Positions 53,985 through 63,615 are shown, numbered from the stretch's first letter. The stretch: 64,000 bases of DNA from Ceratothoa steindachneri (GCA_963969495.1 OZ018327.1:176227522-176291521); one strand, 5' to 3'. Notes: a model not told the origin generated them from the letters alone. Made by a program: numbers and translations.

Positions 53985-54375
53985 TAGTATTCCCGTAGAG
54001 GTTTTATAGTTTCCTCATTATCCGTATTCCTGTTCTTCAGGGGTTCTTAGAGGTACTATCTGTCCATTTTAATTCCTAAGCCTGTTTGTATTTCTATATT
54101 GAATAATCCGTTATTTTCGAGTACCTGAGTGGCTCACTCGAGTTCGTTGTGTTTGTTCTTTAATGTGGTGCAGTGTCTTGTGCTCATAGTATTCAAGTAG
54201 ATCTATTTTATAGTATCCTCATTATCCTATTCCTGTTCTTCTGGCATTCTGAGAGGTACCATCTGTCAATTTTAATTCCTAATACTGTTTGCATTTATTT
54301 ATTGGAGAATCCGTTATTTACGACTACCTGAGTGGCTCTCTCGAGTTCGTTGTGTGTGTCCTTCCATGTGGTGCA
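53985..54375 (-). repeat. Tandem duplication of about 195 bp inside PLE copy P1
   Basis: 'TGCTCATAGTATTC' begins two similar units (about 53983 and 54182), each running through 'CTGTTCTTC', 'AATCCGTTATTT' and 'CTGAGTGGCTC' to 'AATGTGGTGCAGTG' (54165) or 'CATGTGGTGCAGTG' (54365). The units are about 85-90% alike. Confidence 0.8.
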
Positions 54376-55018
54376 GTGGATAAAAGCACGATTGATGTAC
54401 GACGATATAACTCTCAAGAGAAAACCCATGGCAACTCCATCAATTTGGCGGTACATGCTTTCATTGGGCTCAAAGAAGGGGGCTTCGGATGTGCAAATTT
54501 GTAGGAGTCTCTTCATGTCGTCACTTGGTATTCCAATTGGGGGGGCGGTCATTTTGGCCATAGACGTGTTCTAGTATTATGTCTATTATTTCGGCGACTG
54601 GTACATTGGTGAATAGTGATTCTACGTTCATGGAAATTATTATTTTCTTAGCCTTAGTGGCTCGGATGATATCCATGAAATCAGCCGAGGATTTGAGACT
54701 GTATTTGTTGGGTACGTATAGAGTTAATATTTTGCTTACGAATTTTCCGAGTTCGTACGTGGGTGTAGAGATTTGGCTAACTATGGGCCTGAGGAGGTTT
54801 CCAACTTTCTGGGTTTTCACGGTCCCATAAGCATATCCTGGACTGAAGTCACCTATAATTTTCTTCATTTGTATGTTTCCGGGTTGTTTGTTGATCCGTT
54901 CAATGATTTGGTTTACCTTATTCTTAATATTGTCGGTGGGGTTCTTCGAGATTTTTCGGAATTTGCTTTGATCATTTAGGAGAGTGTCGGTTTTAGTAAG
55001 GTGTTGCTCAGTCGGCAT
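54295..55018 (-). pseudogene. PLE copy P1: reverse transcriptase lacking its active site
   Basis: The frame 54521-55018 reads 'FSPGYAYGTVKTQKVGNLLR', 'PTYELGKFVSKILTLYVPNK', 'SSADFMDIIRATKAKKIIIS' and 'MNVESLFTNVPVAEIIDIIL', in which the usual first catalytic 'FDV-SLFTNVP' Asp is now Asn. The next frame (54295-54561) has 'MKRLLQICTSEAPFFEPNES' and 'YRQIDGVAMG', then jumps to 'VISSYINRAFIHCTTW'. Compared with the copy at 62.6 kb, the segment with the Y-x-D-D box (about 300 bp) is deleted. RT inactive. Confidence 0.85.
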
Positions 55019-55810
55019 GATGACAAAGATGCCTGCTTTATCTGCTTTCCTGATGGTGATGTCTCTGTTGTTTTTAAACTCCTTTGGCAGCCTCTTTTAT
55101 GCACGGTGTCAGGACTTTCGACGTAAAGTATCCTCTGCTTTTTTCCGGCCTTTGCGAGGAGTTATGTTACGAGCGTGGGACTGGTAGTGATTTTCTTAGT
55201 ATTTTCTAATTTGCGTATGTCGTCAAGAAGCATTTCTATTTGAAGTCGTTTTTGTTGCTTTCTCGGCTTGCTGATATATTGGCAATTAGTTCCGAGGTTG
55301 AGGAGTTCTTCTTGTTCCTGGGTTAAAGGTTAGTTTGATAGGTTGATGTATGCCTTAGTGGTTTCTGGAACCCTAAGTGGGCTTCCATTTATAACCGCTA
55401 GTTTTTTTAGGGTTCTGTTGCGTGAGGTTTCTTCATATTGCTCTAGGATGTGAGAGAGTTCCTGTTCGATATTTTGTTTCAAATCTGGGGTGAGGTTGTT
55501 GTCTCTTCATTTTATTCGGTGCAGTTCTAGTTCTCTTTGTAAATCAACCAGGTTAGTTTTCTTTAGGGTAATATTGGCGGAGGAGGAGGTCGCGTAGGTA
55601 TCTCGCCGTCCGATCCTCATGTTGTGCAGAAAGGGTCGTGGAAAAGTATACGTGTGAATTTTGAGCAGTATATTCTCATTATAGCATGTTTTATTAAAAG
55701 CAACCGCTAGTTTTGAATTAATAATTCTTTTGTCAATCTTCTCGATTTGTCTTATATTCGCCTTTTCTTCATTTTTTAACCTGTGGATAAGCATGCTGAA
55801 GTTCATTGGG
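55019..55810 (-). pseudogene. PLE copy P1: N-terminal region
   Basis: The first frame (55507-55806) starts 'MNFSMLIHRLKNEEKANIRQ' and contains 'NSKLAVAFNKTCYNENILL'. Further on, broken frames give 'LTQEQEELLNLGTNCQYISK' (about 55250-55330), the 'LT--E--LL-LG--F' block typical of the PLE N-terminal region, and 'EMLLDDIRKLENTKK'. Stops at about 55330 and 55190. The ATG at 55806 is a reasonable start, since the sequence before it is non-coding and leads to a hammerhead-like motif. Confidence 0.7.
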
Positions 55811-55885
55811 AACTGATGTTTGTTGTTTTGCCAAAGGTAGAAGTAAATTAAAGTAATTTAGCACTTTCTTTAATTTTCCTGATGT

Positions 55886-55913
55886 GTTTCGATACATTGA
55901 GTATCATCTTCAG
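55886..55913 (-). ncRNA. Hammerhead-ribozyme-like motif, best copy
   Basis: Minus strand: CTGAAGA (55913-55907) matches CUGANGA exactly; one T; stem II GATAC (55905-55901) and GTATC (55895-55891) around loop TCAAT; GAAAC (55890-55886). It lies just upstream of the PLE ORF, in the pseudo-LTR position where PLE hammerheads are known. The extra T next to the core is the only departure from the consensus. Confidence 0.5.
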
Positions 55914-56039
55914 AGTTACAATGTGGAACTATTACAAAGTATTCAGTTTATATATGTTAAAAATGTATTAACAAAATTACGAACGATAAAAGGTCGGAAA
56001 AGTAGGTAGCCAGAGAGGAGGGGGGAATTAAACTGCTTG

Positions 56040-56139
56040 CCAGAGTAGATTAGTGGCTAGGGGCAGCTCTGATTACACCTGTCCCTCTGTTTGCTTTTCT
56101 TGCTCTGGGCAGGATTTCATTGGAGTAAGACTGTGTCTT

Positions 56140-56197
<58 letters not shown>

Positions 56198-56457
56198 CTT
56201 CAAGGAAGAGCAGTTGACGCCTGTTGGGAGCATAGTCTAAGTTTTGATGTTTTCTTCTGTCATTTTTCGGTTGAGGCATGCTCCGTGTACTTCTTGTGTA
56301 GGTTTTTTCAGGTGCACCGTTGTTCAGAAGGTATGACATTCTTCTTGAGAGAGTGGTTTCAGTCATGCCGATATACGAGCTATGTAGGAGCTCACAGTCT
56401 CCTAGTTTACATGTGTACTCGTATATCAGATGTGTCCTTTGTTTCGGTTATAGCGGG
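56040..56457 (-). mobile_element. Penelope-like element, copy P2 (3' part only)
   Basis: The minus strand gives 'YTCKLGDCELLHSSYIGMTE' and 'TTLSRRMSYLLNNGAPEKTY' of the GIY-YIG domain, with the (TA)n at the equivalent site and the same 3' UTR block 'GGGGCAG-TCTGA-TACACC' as copy P1 at 53.4 kb. It begins abruptly at about 56457. It directly precedes P1 in the same orientation, forming the tandem arrangement that gives PLEs their pseudo-LTR. Confidence 0.8.
56142..56196. repeat. (TA)n microsatellite in PLE copy P2
   Basis: 55 bp of TA at the position equivalent to the P1 tract. Confidence 0.95.
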
Positions 56458-56461
56458 GTGT

Positions 56462-56564
56462 CGTAGAATTGCTCATAGTCTGGTCCAATAATTATTCTAG
56501 TCGTTGATCTGGACACACCGCTTTTGTTTAAGTCGATGGTATTGACCCTATGACTCAATCTACG

Positions 56565-56566
<2 letters not shown>
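56462..56566. repeat. Inverted repeat beside (TA)n
   Basis: CGTAGAATTGCTCATAG (56463-56479) and CTATGACTCAATCTACG (about 56549-56565) are imperfect inverted copies with a further matching 8 bp inside, and a loop of about 50 bases. A small foldback element or MITE remnant at the break of PLE copy P2. Confidence 0.5.

Positions 56567-56567
<1 letters not shown>

Positions 56568-56630
<63 letters not shown>
56568..56630. repeat. (TA)n microsatellite
   Basis: 63 bp of TA next to the inverted repeat. Confidence 0.95.
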
Positions 56631-56632
<2 letters not shown>

Positions 56633-57357
56633 TATAGTTAGGCTTTAATTCCTACTGAACGTGCTAAAGCTGGTTAGAGGCGGGTTGTCCTGTAGCCAGG
56701 ATTTTCACTATAAAAGTCCCCACTTGTTACTGGGGGGAAATTTGTGATTGTTGAATTCTAAGAGTGCATAATGCAGGTTGAATAAATTAGCCGAAGGGAT
56801 TCTTAGCTTAAGTCTTGCCAAGGGTACGTCAAAAGGGAGGAGCCACAAATAAACCCACGTACAAAAAAATAAACTTTACTTTACACAAATATAATAATTA
56901 GCAATAGTTAAACGGGAAAAATTAAGGATTAAATATTAAACACTAACGTTAAGCGTCTAGATTTATAATGACTCAATGGGAGTATCAATCACTGTTAATT
57001 AAATAGGTAATTTAAGAATAGAGGGACACTGGGTTTACAGATTACCATTAATTGTGATGGATTGGAGAGACGACTACTCAGGTCCAGACGGGGTGGGTCG
57101 GGTGGCGTTAACACGAGTTCTCAGGGAGAGGGGGGATAAGACGACGGGTTCGGGGCTGCTGGCTGCAGTTCCGGTTAGTTCACTCCTAACTGGATGTGAC
57201 ACTAACAAATAGTAACTTCCAGTAACTATTTGGATGTTCCTTTTCTTTCTCAAGTTACGTTGAGCAACAGAGCGTATTCTTCTAGTCACAGACTCTGCGG
57301 GAGAGATTTACTTCCGGAACACTTTGAGACAGCGACCAAGTTGTATCGGCGGCGCGT
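56631..57357. other. Unassigned sequence
   Basis: No protein domain. It contains a G-rich stretch around 57085-57160. It could be LTR or UTR of the neighbouring Gypsy piece, but I see no paired copy in the window. Confidence 0.35.
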
Positions 57358-57527
57358 TGACAGTCGATACGTTAACCTACTTAAAAACTTGTAAAAACCG
57401 AAACGGCAGGCTAATGCGCTGGTCATTATTGCTAGCAGAGTACCGTTATGAAATCAGATATCTAAAATGGTCTGACAATGTACTCGCAGATAGCCTTTCG
57501 AGAAACCCACTTTCAGATAGCGATTAA
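57358..57527 (+). pseudogene. Gypsy RNase H end, inverted small copy
   Basis: The plus strand encodes 'LTYLKTCKNRNGRLMRWSLL' then 'LAEYRYEIRYLKWSDNVLAD' and 'SLSRNPLSDSD' with the stop, almost the same as the RNase H end on the minus strand at 58119-58290. Only the last 55 residues remain. It points toward the minus copy, leaving 590 bp between the two stops. Confidence 0.85.
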
Positions 57528-58118
57528 TAGTAGAGAGATGAACGCCGATGTTATTTATACCGCGGATTGTGGGAAATCGAGAGAGAGATTCCATTCACGA
57601 CAATTCGCTAATCGCAGCGCCTTCTGGACAATCTTCATGGTATCATAAAGAAGGCCAATAGAATTTAGGCTTCTCTGTGAGATAGGCCTTCTTTTGTCAG
57701 ACTTCCTGTTGCCAGTTGGGGAAAGGGTGGGGAGAGAGAGAGAGGAAACAAAGGTCAACTCAAACGACAAATTTCTTTCGTTCCCACGATTGTCTGGCGG
57801 CATGCGAGTATGTACGTTCCATACTCTCACACGCCTACCTATTTTGAGGAACATTATTCGGCCATGAAATAAGGAATAATGTGAAAATTAACTTCACCGG
57901 GGGAATTTGTAATTATCTTCCTCGACTCGAACAATTGAGTCGGTAATTTTATCAAAACCATTAGGAATTTACCTTAGTATCTAATGGCTACAAAATACTA
58001 CTGCTACGTCAGTTTCTCTAATTTACATATACAAAACAAAATAAAACACATACAGAGTACAGGCAAGAAATAATTATTTATACAAAGAGATACATACAAA
58101 AAAATACATAATTGACTA
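57528..58118. other. Region between convergent RNase H ends
   Basis: No ORF of meaning. As both neighbours end here, it should contain 3' UTR/LTR sequence of one or both Gypsy copies. I could not delimit an LTR. Confidence 0.4.
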
Positions 58119-58478
58119 TTAATCGCTATCTGAAATTGCGTTTCTCGAAAGGCTATCTGCGAGTACATTGTCAGACCCTTTTATATATCTGATTTTATAA
58201 CGGTACTCTGCTAGCAATAATGACCAGCGCATTAGCCTGCCGTTTCGGTTTTTACAAGTTTTTAAGTAGGCTAACTGTCTATGATCAGTCTCTATGAGGA
58301 ATGGACGACCTACCAGATACATTCTAAATTTTGTAATCCCAAAAACAATCGCTAGAGCTTCCAGTTCTACTGTAGTGAAAGCCCTTTCACGAGCCGTCAG
58401 TCGGCGACTCGCATAGCTTATATGAGCGGGTTCTTGGTCCTCGTCGTATTGGAGTAATACGCAGCCAATATCCAGTTA
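58119..58478 (-). pseudogene. Gypsy copy 2: RNase H
   Basis: After an in-frame stop at about 58479, the chain reads 'LDIGCVLLQYDEDQEPAHIS', 'YASRRLTARERAFTTVELEA' (catalytic Glu), 'IVFGITKFRMYLVGRPFLIE', 'TDHRQLAYLKT' (catalytic Asp) and 'YIKGSDNVLADSLSR' (final Asp of the chain), ending 'ISDSD'. Complete catalytic set; a single stop near the first Asp ('VRKDAS'). Confidence 0.85.
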
Positions 58479-59465
58479 GGAGGCATCTTTCCTTACGCCA
58501 AATTTCTTTTGAGTGTTCGGCAGTTTTAAGATTGGGGTGGAGACTAGCTTCTCTTTGAGCTCTTCAAAGTGCGCTTCGGCGTCGGGGTTCCACTGGAGGG
58601 GGTCCGGGAGTTTCTTTTTTAGCAGATCGTTTAGGGGAGCTGCTACAGAAGCAAATTGGGGTACGAAGTGGTGGTAAAATGAAGCAGCACCGAGGAAAGA
58701 CCGTAATTGCTTCTTGGTGCGCGGTAGGGGCATATTTACAATAGCCTTTACCTTCTCTTTCTGTGGGGCCAGATGACTTTCGCCTATTTTAAATCCAAGG
58801 TATTCTATGGATTTATAAGAAAAATGGCATTTTGAGGAATTAATCGTTAAGCCATGATGCTTTAAGCGTTCTAAATGCGGGCGGAGGGACAAGATATGGT
58901 CGTTCCATGAACGTGTAGCCACATACACGTTATCAAAATAAAAAGAAACGTTTTTTAAACCGTTTATTACAAGGCTCATTATGCGGGTGTAGCTACTGCA
59001 GGCAGTGACTAGGCCAAAAGGAAGACGAGTGAATTCCATTAAACCTTTGTCTGTAGGAAAGACTGTTAGTTTCCTCGACGATGCCTTTAGGAAGATCTGA
59101 TAATAGGCCTTACATAGGTCTATCTCATTGATGTAGGCGGTTCCTTCAAAGAGATGTAAGTTTTGGTCAATTAGGGGAAGAGGCTTGGCGTCGAACACGG
59201 TGACGGTGTTTAACTTTCGAAAATCGACGCACATCCTAAAGGACTGGTCTGGCTTGCGGACCATGACTATTGGGAAACAGTAGTCGGACGTAGATGGCTC
59301 GATAATCCCTAATTGCAAAAGATTGTTGACTTCCTCATTGAAAGCGTCTCTTAGGTGTCTGTATAACGTAATCGACCGATCCGTGGGTTTTCTGAACGGG
59401 GTAGGGGCCTTTCCATTGGGAGAGAAGTTTATGGGAATCCGAGGGGAGTAAGAGTAGAACTTCAT
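58476..59465 (-). pseudogene. Gypsy copy 2: reverse transcriptase (329 aa frame)
   Basis: An open frame covers the whole RT: 'AFNEEVNNLLQLGIIEPSTS', 'FPIVMVRKPDQSFRMCVDFR', 'KLNTVTVFDAKPLPLID', 'YINEIDLCKAYYQI' (first catalytic Asp), 'FTRLPFGLVTACSSYTRIM', then 'VSFYFDNVYVATRSWNDH', where the YxDD box has its second Asp replaced by Asn. The connection domain 'IEYLGFKIGESHLAP' to 'FHHFVPQFASVAAPLNDLLK' type text follows. The upstream part of the frame overlaps the integrase C-terminus in another frame; the true RT start is probably nearer 59360. Confidence 0.88.
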
Positions 59466-60605
59466 CTCCGAGCTTCAGTTTTCTGTGTTTGGCCTTTAGA
59501 TCAAAGTATGTCCGATACTTTTCCATATTAATTTCGTAATTTCTTACTGCTATGTCAGAACACCTTTTTAATCTTTCCCTTAGTTCGAGGACGAAGGAAT
59601 AAGTATTCCTTAATTCTGGACACAAACGGGAATTTGTCCATAACTCCTTCAAAATACTGAGGGGCCCCCGCACGTTTCTTCCGTACAGGAGCTCAAATGG
59701 GGAAAATCCGATGGTCATATGGGAATTTTGCGGCATGCGGATAACGTAACTGGCAAATATCGGGGCCATTCTTGGGGTTGTTCCATGCAAAGCTTCTTGA
59801 GGACGCTTTTCAAGGTCGCATTGAACTTTTCGCACATGCCGTTCGCGCTCGGATGGAAGGGGGTGGTAAAAATAGGTTTGATTTGGAGCAGGGTGTTCAC
59901 GTGTTCCATGAGCTCAGAGGTAAACTGGCGGCCTCTATCTGACAAGATTTCTTTGGGCAATCCTACTCTAGAAAGAATGGAAATAAGGGCTTCAGAGCAA
60001 GAGATACTATCGATCCTTTTTAGAGCGACAGCGTCTGGTAATCGGGTAGCGCAGTCTATCAATGTTAGTACATGCGTATGACCTTCTGCGGAAGGGGGGT
60101 GAATTGGTCCGATGAGGTTGATGGCGACTCTCGAGAAGGGCTCCGAAATGACTGGGGTTCTTTGCAGGTGAGCTAGTGCTATTCGACCTTTTGCAGTGGT
60201 TTTCTGGCACAAATCACACGTTTTGCAGAATTCTGCAATATCTGCGGCTGCACCGGGCCAAAAAGAGTATTTAAATACTTGCTGAGAAGTCTTGTTATAA
60301 CCGAAATGACCGGCCATGAGACTTTTATGTGCTACTCACAGGATTTGGTCTACATGTGTGCGCGGAATACACATGACCTTGGAAGGTGGGTCAGAATCAT
60401 GTCGTGAGGTGCGAAACAGAAGGGAGTCGTTAATGATGTACCTTATGGGACGGTTCCCTCGAACGATCACCTCTTCGTTCTTTCGGGCCTTTTCCCAAAG
60501 GGATTGAAGTAAAGGGCAGCTCTGCTGTGCTCTGAGGAATTGTGAATTACTCGTTGAGACCTCTAAAGGAGCCTCTGGGGTGAAAAGGAGTGTTGGGGGA
60601 GAGGC
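59335..60605 (-). pseudogene. Gypsy copy 2: integrase
   Basis: The pre-integrase segment 'QQSCPLLQSLWEKARKNEEV' and 'IINDSLLFRTSRHD' is at about 60380-60540. HHCC zinc domain: 'AHKSLMAGHFGYNKTSQQVF' and 'CKTCDLCQKT' (59715-60317 frame and just upstream). Core: 'RVAINLIGPIHPPSAEGHTH' (first catalytic Asp changed to Asn), 'GLPKEILSDRGRQFTSELME' (second Asp kept), 'HPSANGMCEKFNATLKSVLK' (catalytic Glu kept). After a shift near 59800, 59335-59835 gives 'MTIGFSPFELLYGRNVRGPL' and the GPY/F-like module 'SQWKGPYPVQK'. This lies between protease and RT, not after RNase H. Confidence 0.88.
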
Positions 60606-61256
60606 CTCGCGGCTAGCTTGCGCTCAAGTGACGACGGCTTGAGTCACTTCACTCGGGAAGAGTAGTGCGCTCTGGCCAATGAGTACCGAGAAAAATTTGA
60701 TGGGGGATGCCACTACGTCGGCCCAACCAGTGAAATATTTATACTGTACATGGCAGCGGATTACCGGGAATCTATTTTCTCGACCCAAGAAGTCGTGTAC
60801 AATTGCGTACTTCTTATGTTGGGGGTCGACAGGGGGATGCAATTTGTCTGAAACCACAATGCATGTGCACCCTGTGTCTCTGGTGAGGGTGGACACTTTA
60901 CAGCCATTGATCGAGCCGGTTTCGAAATTTAGTCCTCCGGGGGAACTCTTGTTGAACAGGAAGTTCACTTGAAATTCCTGTGGGGATGGAGACGAGGAGG
61001 ATGACGTAAGCGTGGCCGGCTGTTCCGGGGGAAGGGTAGCAGTTACTTGGTGGACTTGTTGGCTCTGGGTGGGACGTAGGCCGGATTTCTGTACACATTG
61101 GGACTTATAATGGCCGGGGGAACCGCAGGAGTAGCATATAACCTGCTTATTCTGGTGCTGGTTATTGTAGGGGGTATTGAAGACTGGGGGTTTTCTGTCT
61201 TCGTGGGCTACAAAAGGCTTATTCTTTGGCCTTAACGGGGCTGTGGTCTTTATCAA
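60606..61256 (-). pseudogene. Gypsy copy 2: zinc knuckle and protease
   Basis: The frame 60624-61256 (210 aa) starts in nucleocapsid: 'QVICYSCGSPGHYKSQC' (about residues 38-55, CCHC). A Ser/Pro/Gln linker follows, then 'VNFLFNKSSPGGLNFETG' and the aspartic protease 'CKVSTLTRDTGCTCIVVSDK', with DTG catalytic residues, 'VIRCHVQYKYFTGWADVVAS' and 'VLIGQSALLF'. No stop inside. The frame runs close to the integrase linker (stop at about 60624). Confidence 0.85.
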
Positions 61257-62115
61257 TGGAGGGGGTTTCCTTTGTTGGGACTTCCATTGACTAAATTTAT
61301 TCTTCGGGGACGGGAACTATTCTTCCGGGTATCCTGTGGGTATGGGCGATGATTTGTCGCATGGAGATCAGCTTCCTCGAGGCATTCTTGAAAGGTAGAC
61401 GCTCGGCGGTCTTGCACGAATGCTCGGATCTCCTGGGGGAGGGTGGCAAATAGCTAGTCTTTTAACATAAAGTCAATCAGGGCCTCATACTCCGATTCGA
61501 CTTTGGAGGATTCTAACCAGAACTGGAAGTTTTTCTTCAGGATATATCCAAAATGTCGGTAAGTTTGACCGGGCTGGATTTTAGCCGATCTAAACTTAGC
61601 ACGGTATAGCTGAGGGTTCAAGTTGAAGGCGGATAGCAATTCGGCCTTCAAGGTGCTATAGTCTATTGTAGCTTCATGTGGTAACGAGATGAAAAATTTC
61701 TCTTAAGCGCGGACTGAGCAATGGGAGCAATCTACTGACTCCTTCGGATTCTAGGGCCCATCCGTTTACCTCGAAGATCTTTTCAAAATGTGTTAAGTAT
61801 GAGCACAAATCTTCTTCGTCTTTATATTGGGGAAGTTTCATAGCAGGGGCCTAGGGTTGATGATCACGGGATCCAACAGAACTGAGTTCAACTTGGTATC
61901 TGCTTAATTCCCTTTCATGTTTTCGAATCCTTTCTCTTTCTTCAAATTCTAACTCTTCTTTTCTTCTCCTTTCTTCCATTTCTTCTTTTCTTACTTCCAT
62001 TTTACATGCTCTTTCCTCTCACTGTTCGCTTTGGACGAATTCTTTTAGTTCCTGTCCTGTGAGACCGAGAGCTTGTCCTTGCTTGACAGAAAATTTCGAA
62101 TGATTGTGAAGCCAT
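61257..62115 (-). pseudogene. Gypsy copy 2: gag
   Basis: From about 62110 leftward: 'GLTGQELKEFVQSEQ', then a Glu/Arg-rich coiled-coil segment ('RRKEELEFEERERIRKHERE'), 'MKLPQYKDEEDLCSYLTHFE' and 'KIFEVNGWALESEGVSRLLP' (capsid-like), 'MKAELLSAFNLNPQLYRAKF' at 61590-61651 and 'TYRHFGYILKKNFQFWLESS'. Frame breaks near 62030, 61695 and 61450. Same domain order as Gypsy copy 1. Confidence 0.7.
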
Positions 62116-62424
62116 TGCTGCTCTTGCTAACGCAACTGGTGAATCACGAAAGAACTTACGCACCTGGTAAGAGAATTAGAAGCCGCGATTGTTCCTAACC
62201 GATACAATCTAATAACTAACCCGCAAAATAATGAATATTTTCCTAGCTTTGCTTTTGCTATCTGGAAACGATTATTAATGGTTATTATTTATATTCCTTC
62301 GGGGAATAGACTCTAATTATTAAAATTTACGTTAGTTTATTTGGGCTTCCTTGGACGTTGGCAAGTTTTAGGCAAAATATGAGTTCGCTTCCGCAAAAAT
62401 TTAACCCCTTAAAGCTGACACAAT
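62116..62424. other. Gypsy 5' flank without recognised LTR
   Basis: AT-rich. An LTR or primer-binding site would be expected here but none is recognised. The PLE at 62.425 may have replaced it. Confidence 0.4.
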
Positions 62425-62548
62425 GGTTCGGGGTTATTTTTCATGAAGAGGGTTGAAGTACGTCTATTTTGATAGTAGATGATTAGAGCGATCTTTTTCT
62501 CGGCGTTTATGGGTTTTATTCCTCGGTCTATAATGTCCTTGATAGCCG
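62425..62548 (-). mobile_element. PLE copy P3: inverted 5' segment
   Basis: About 124 bp matching the minus-strand PLE sequence of copy P1 at about 53.84-53.96 kb ('ATGAAGAGGGTTGAAGTACG', 'GTAGATGATTAG-GCGAT'). The same stretch occurs in the opposite sense inside the adjoining plus-strand copy at about 63.27-63.40 kb. Confidence 0.8.
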
Positions 62549-63615
62549 CCCCCCAATTGGAATACCAAGGGACAATATGAAGAGACTCCTACAAATTTGC
62601 ACATCTGAAGCCCCCTTCTTTGACCCCAATGGAAGCATGTACCGCCAATTCGATGGAGTTGCCATGGGTTCTCCCTTGGAAGTTCTCTTTTACAACTTTT
62701 ATATGGGAGTGGTTGAAAAAAGGGTCTTCTTAAGAGTATCCAAGCCCCATATTTACTGCAGGTACATATATGACATCTACATCAACGTACAAACACAAGA
62801 AGAAATACATAATCTGGAAAAAGCCTTTAAAAAATGTTCTTCCCTCAACTACACCATCGAAGAAAGCCATAACAACCAAAAAACCATTCTAGGATATCCT
62901 CACTACCAATATCAATGAAACAATAACAACTAAAGTTTATTTTAAAGCTAGCAACCCGGGATTTTGCATGAATGGCGACAGCGAATGTCCTAAGCGCTAC
63001 CGAAAAAGCGTGATATCGTCGTACATCAATCGTGCTTTTACCCACTGCACCACATAGAAGGACACACACAACGAACTCGATAGAGCCACTCAGGTACTCG
63101 TAAATAACGGATTCTCCAATAAAGAAATACAAACAGCCTTAGGAATTAAAATTGACAGATGGTACCTCTCAGAACCCCAGAAGAATAGCAATACGGATAA
63201 TGAGGATACTATAAAACTGTTCTACAGGAATACTATAAGTACAGAATAACAAGCAGATGAAAGAGCCATCAAGGACATTATACATGTAGATCGAGGAATA
63301 AAACCCATAAACGCCGAGAAAAATATCGCACTAATCATCTACTAAAAATATAGACGTACTTCAACCCTCTTCATGAAAAATAACCCCGAATCCCCGCTAT
63401 AACCGAAACAAAGGACACATCTGATATACGTGTACACATGTAAACTAGGAGACTGTGAGCTCTTACCTAACTCGTATATCGGCATGATCGAAACCACTCT
63501 CTCAAGAAGAATGTCATACCATCTGAACAACGGTGCACCTAAAAAACATACACAGGAAGTACACGGAGCATGCCTCAACCGAAAAATGATAGAAGAAAAC
63601 ATCAAAACTTTAGAC
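62549..63615 (+). pseudogene. PLE copy P3: RT C-terminal part and GIY-YIG endonuclease
   Basis: Frame 62577-62918: 'MKRLLQICTSEAPFFDPNGS', 'YRQFDGVAMGSPLEVLF' and 'HIYCRYIYDIYINVQT', the catalytic box being Y-I-Y-D (one Asp replaced by Tyr). Later segments 'CMNGDSECPKRYRKSVISSY' and 'INRAFTHCTT' fit the RT thumb. 'THLIYVYTCKLGDCELLPNS', 'YIGMIETTLSRRMSYHLNNG' and 'APKKHTQEVHGACLNRKMIE' (63430-63636) form an almost unbroken GIY-YIG domain. It ends near 63615, immediately inside a coding exon of another gene. Frame breaks at about 62900, 63058 and 63345. Confidence 0.85.

Larger units (their letters stand above)
53390..55880 (-). mobile_element. Penelope-like element, copy P1 (nearly full length)
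   Basis: Read leftward: N-terminal region, RT, internal deletion, GIY-YIG endonuclease, then 3' UTR with (TA)n. It is followed on its 5' side (55.88-56.47 kb) by the 3' portion of a second copy in the same orientation, the tandem layout typical of PLEs. Confidence 0.85.
58119..62115 (-). mobile_element. Gypsy copy 2 with integrase before RT (Gmr1-like order)
   Basis: Minus-strand order: gag (61.25-62.11), protease (60.62-61.26), integrase (59.34-60.6), reverse transcriptase (58.48-59.47), RNase H (58.12-58.48). Ordinary Ty3/Gypsy elements have the integrase last; integrase upstream of RT is the published feature of Gmr1-like Gypsy elements. The INT and RT frames overlap in sequence without intervening foreign DNA. 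LTRs were not found on either side. Confidence 0.75.
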
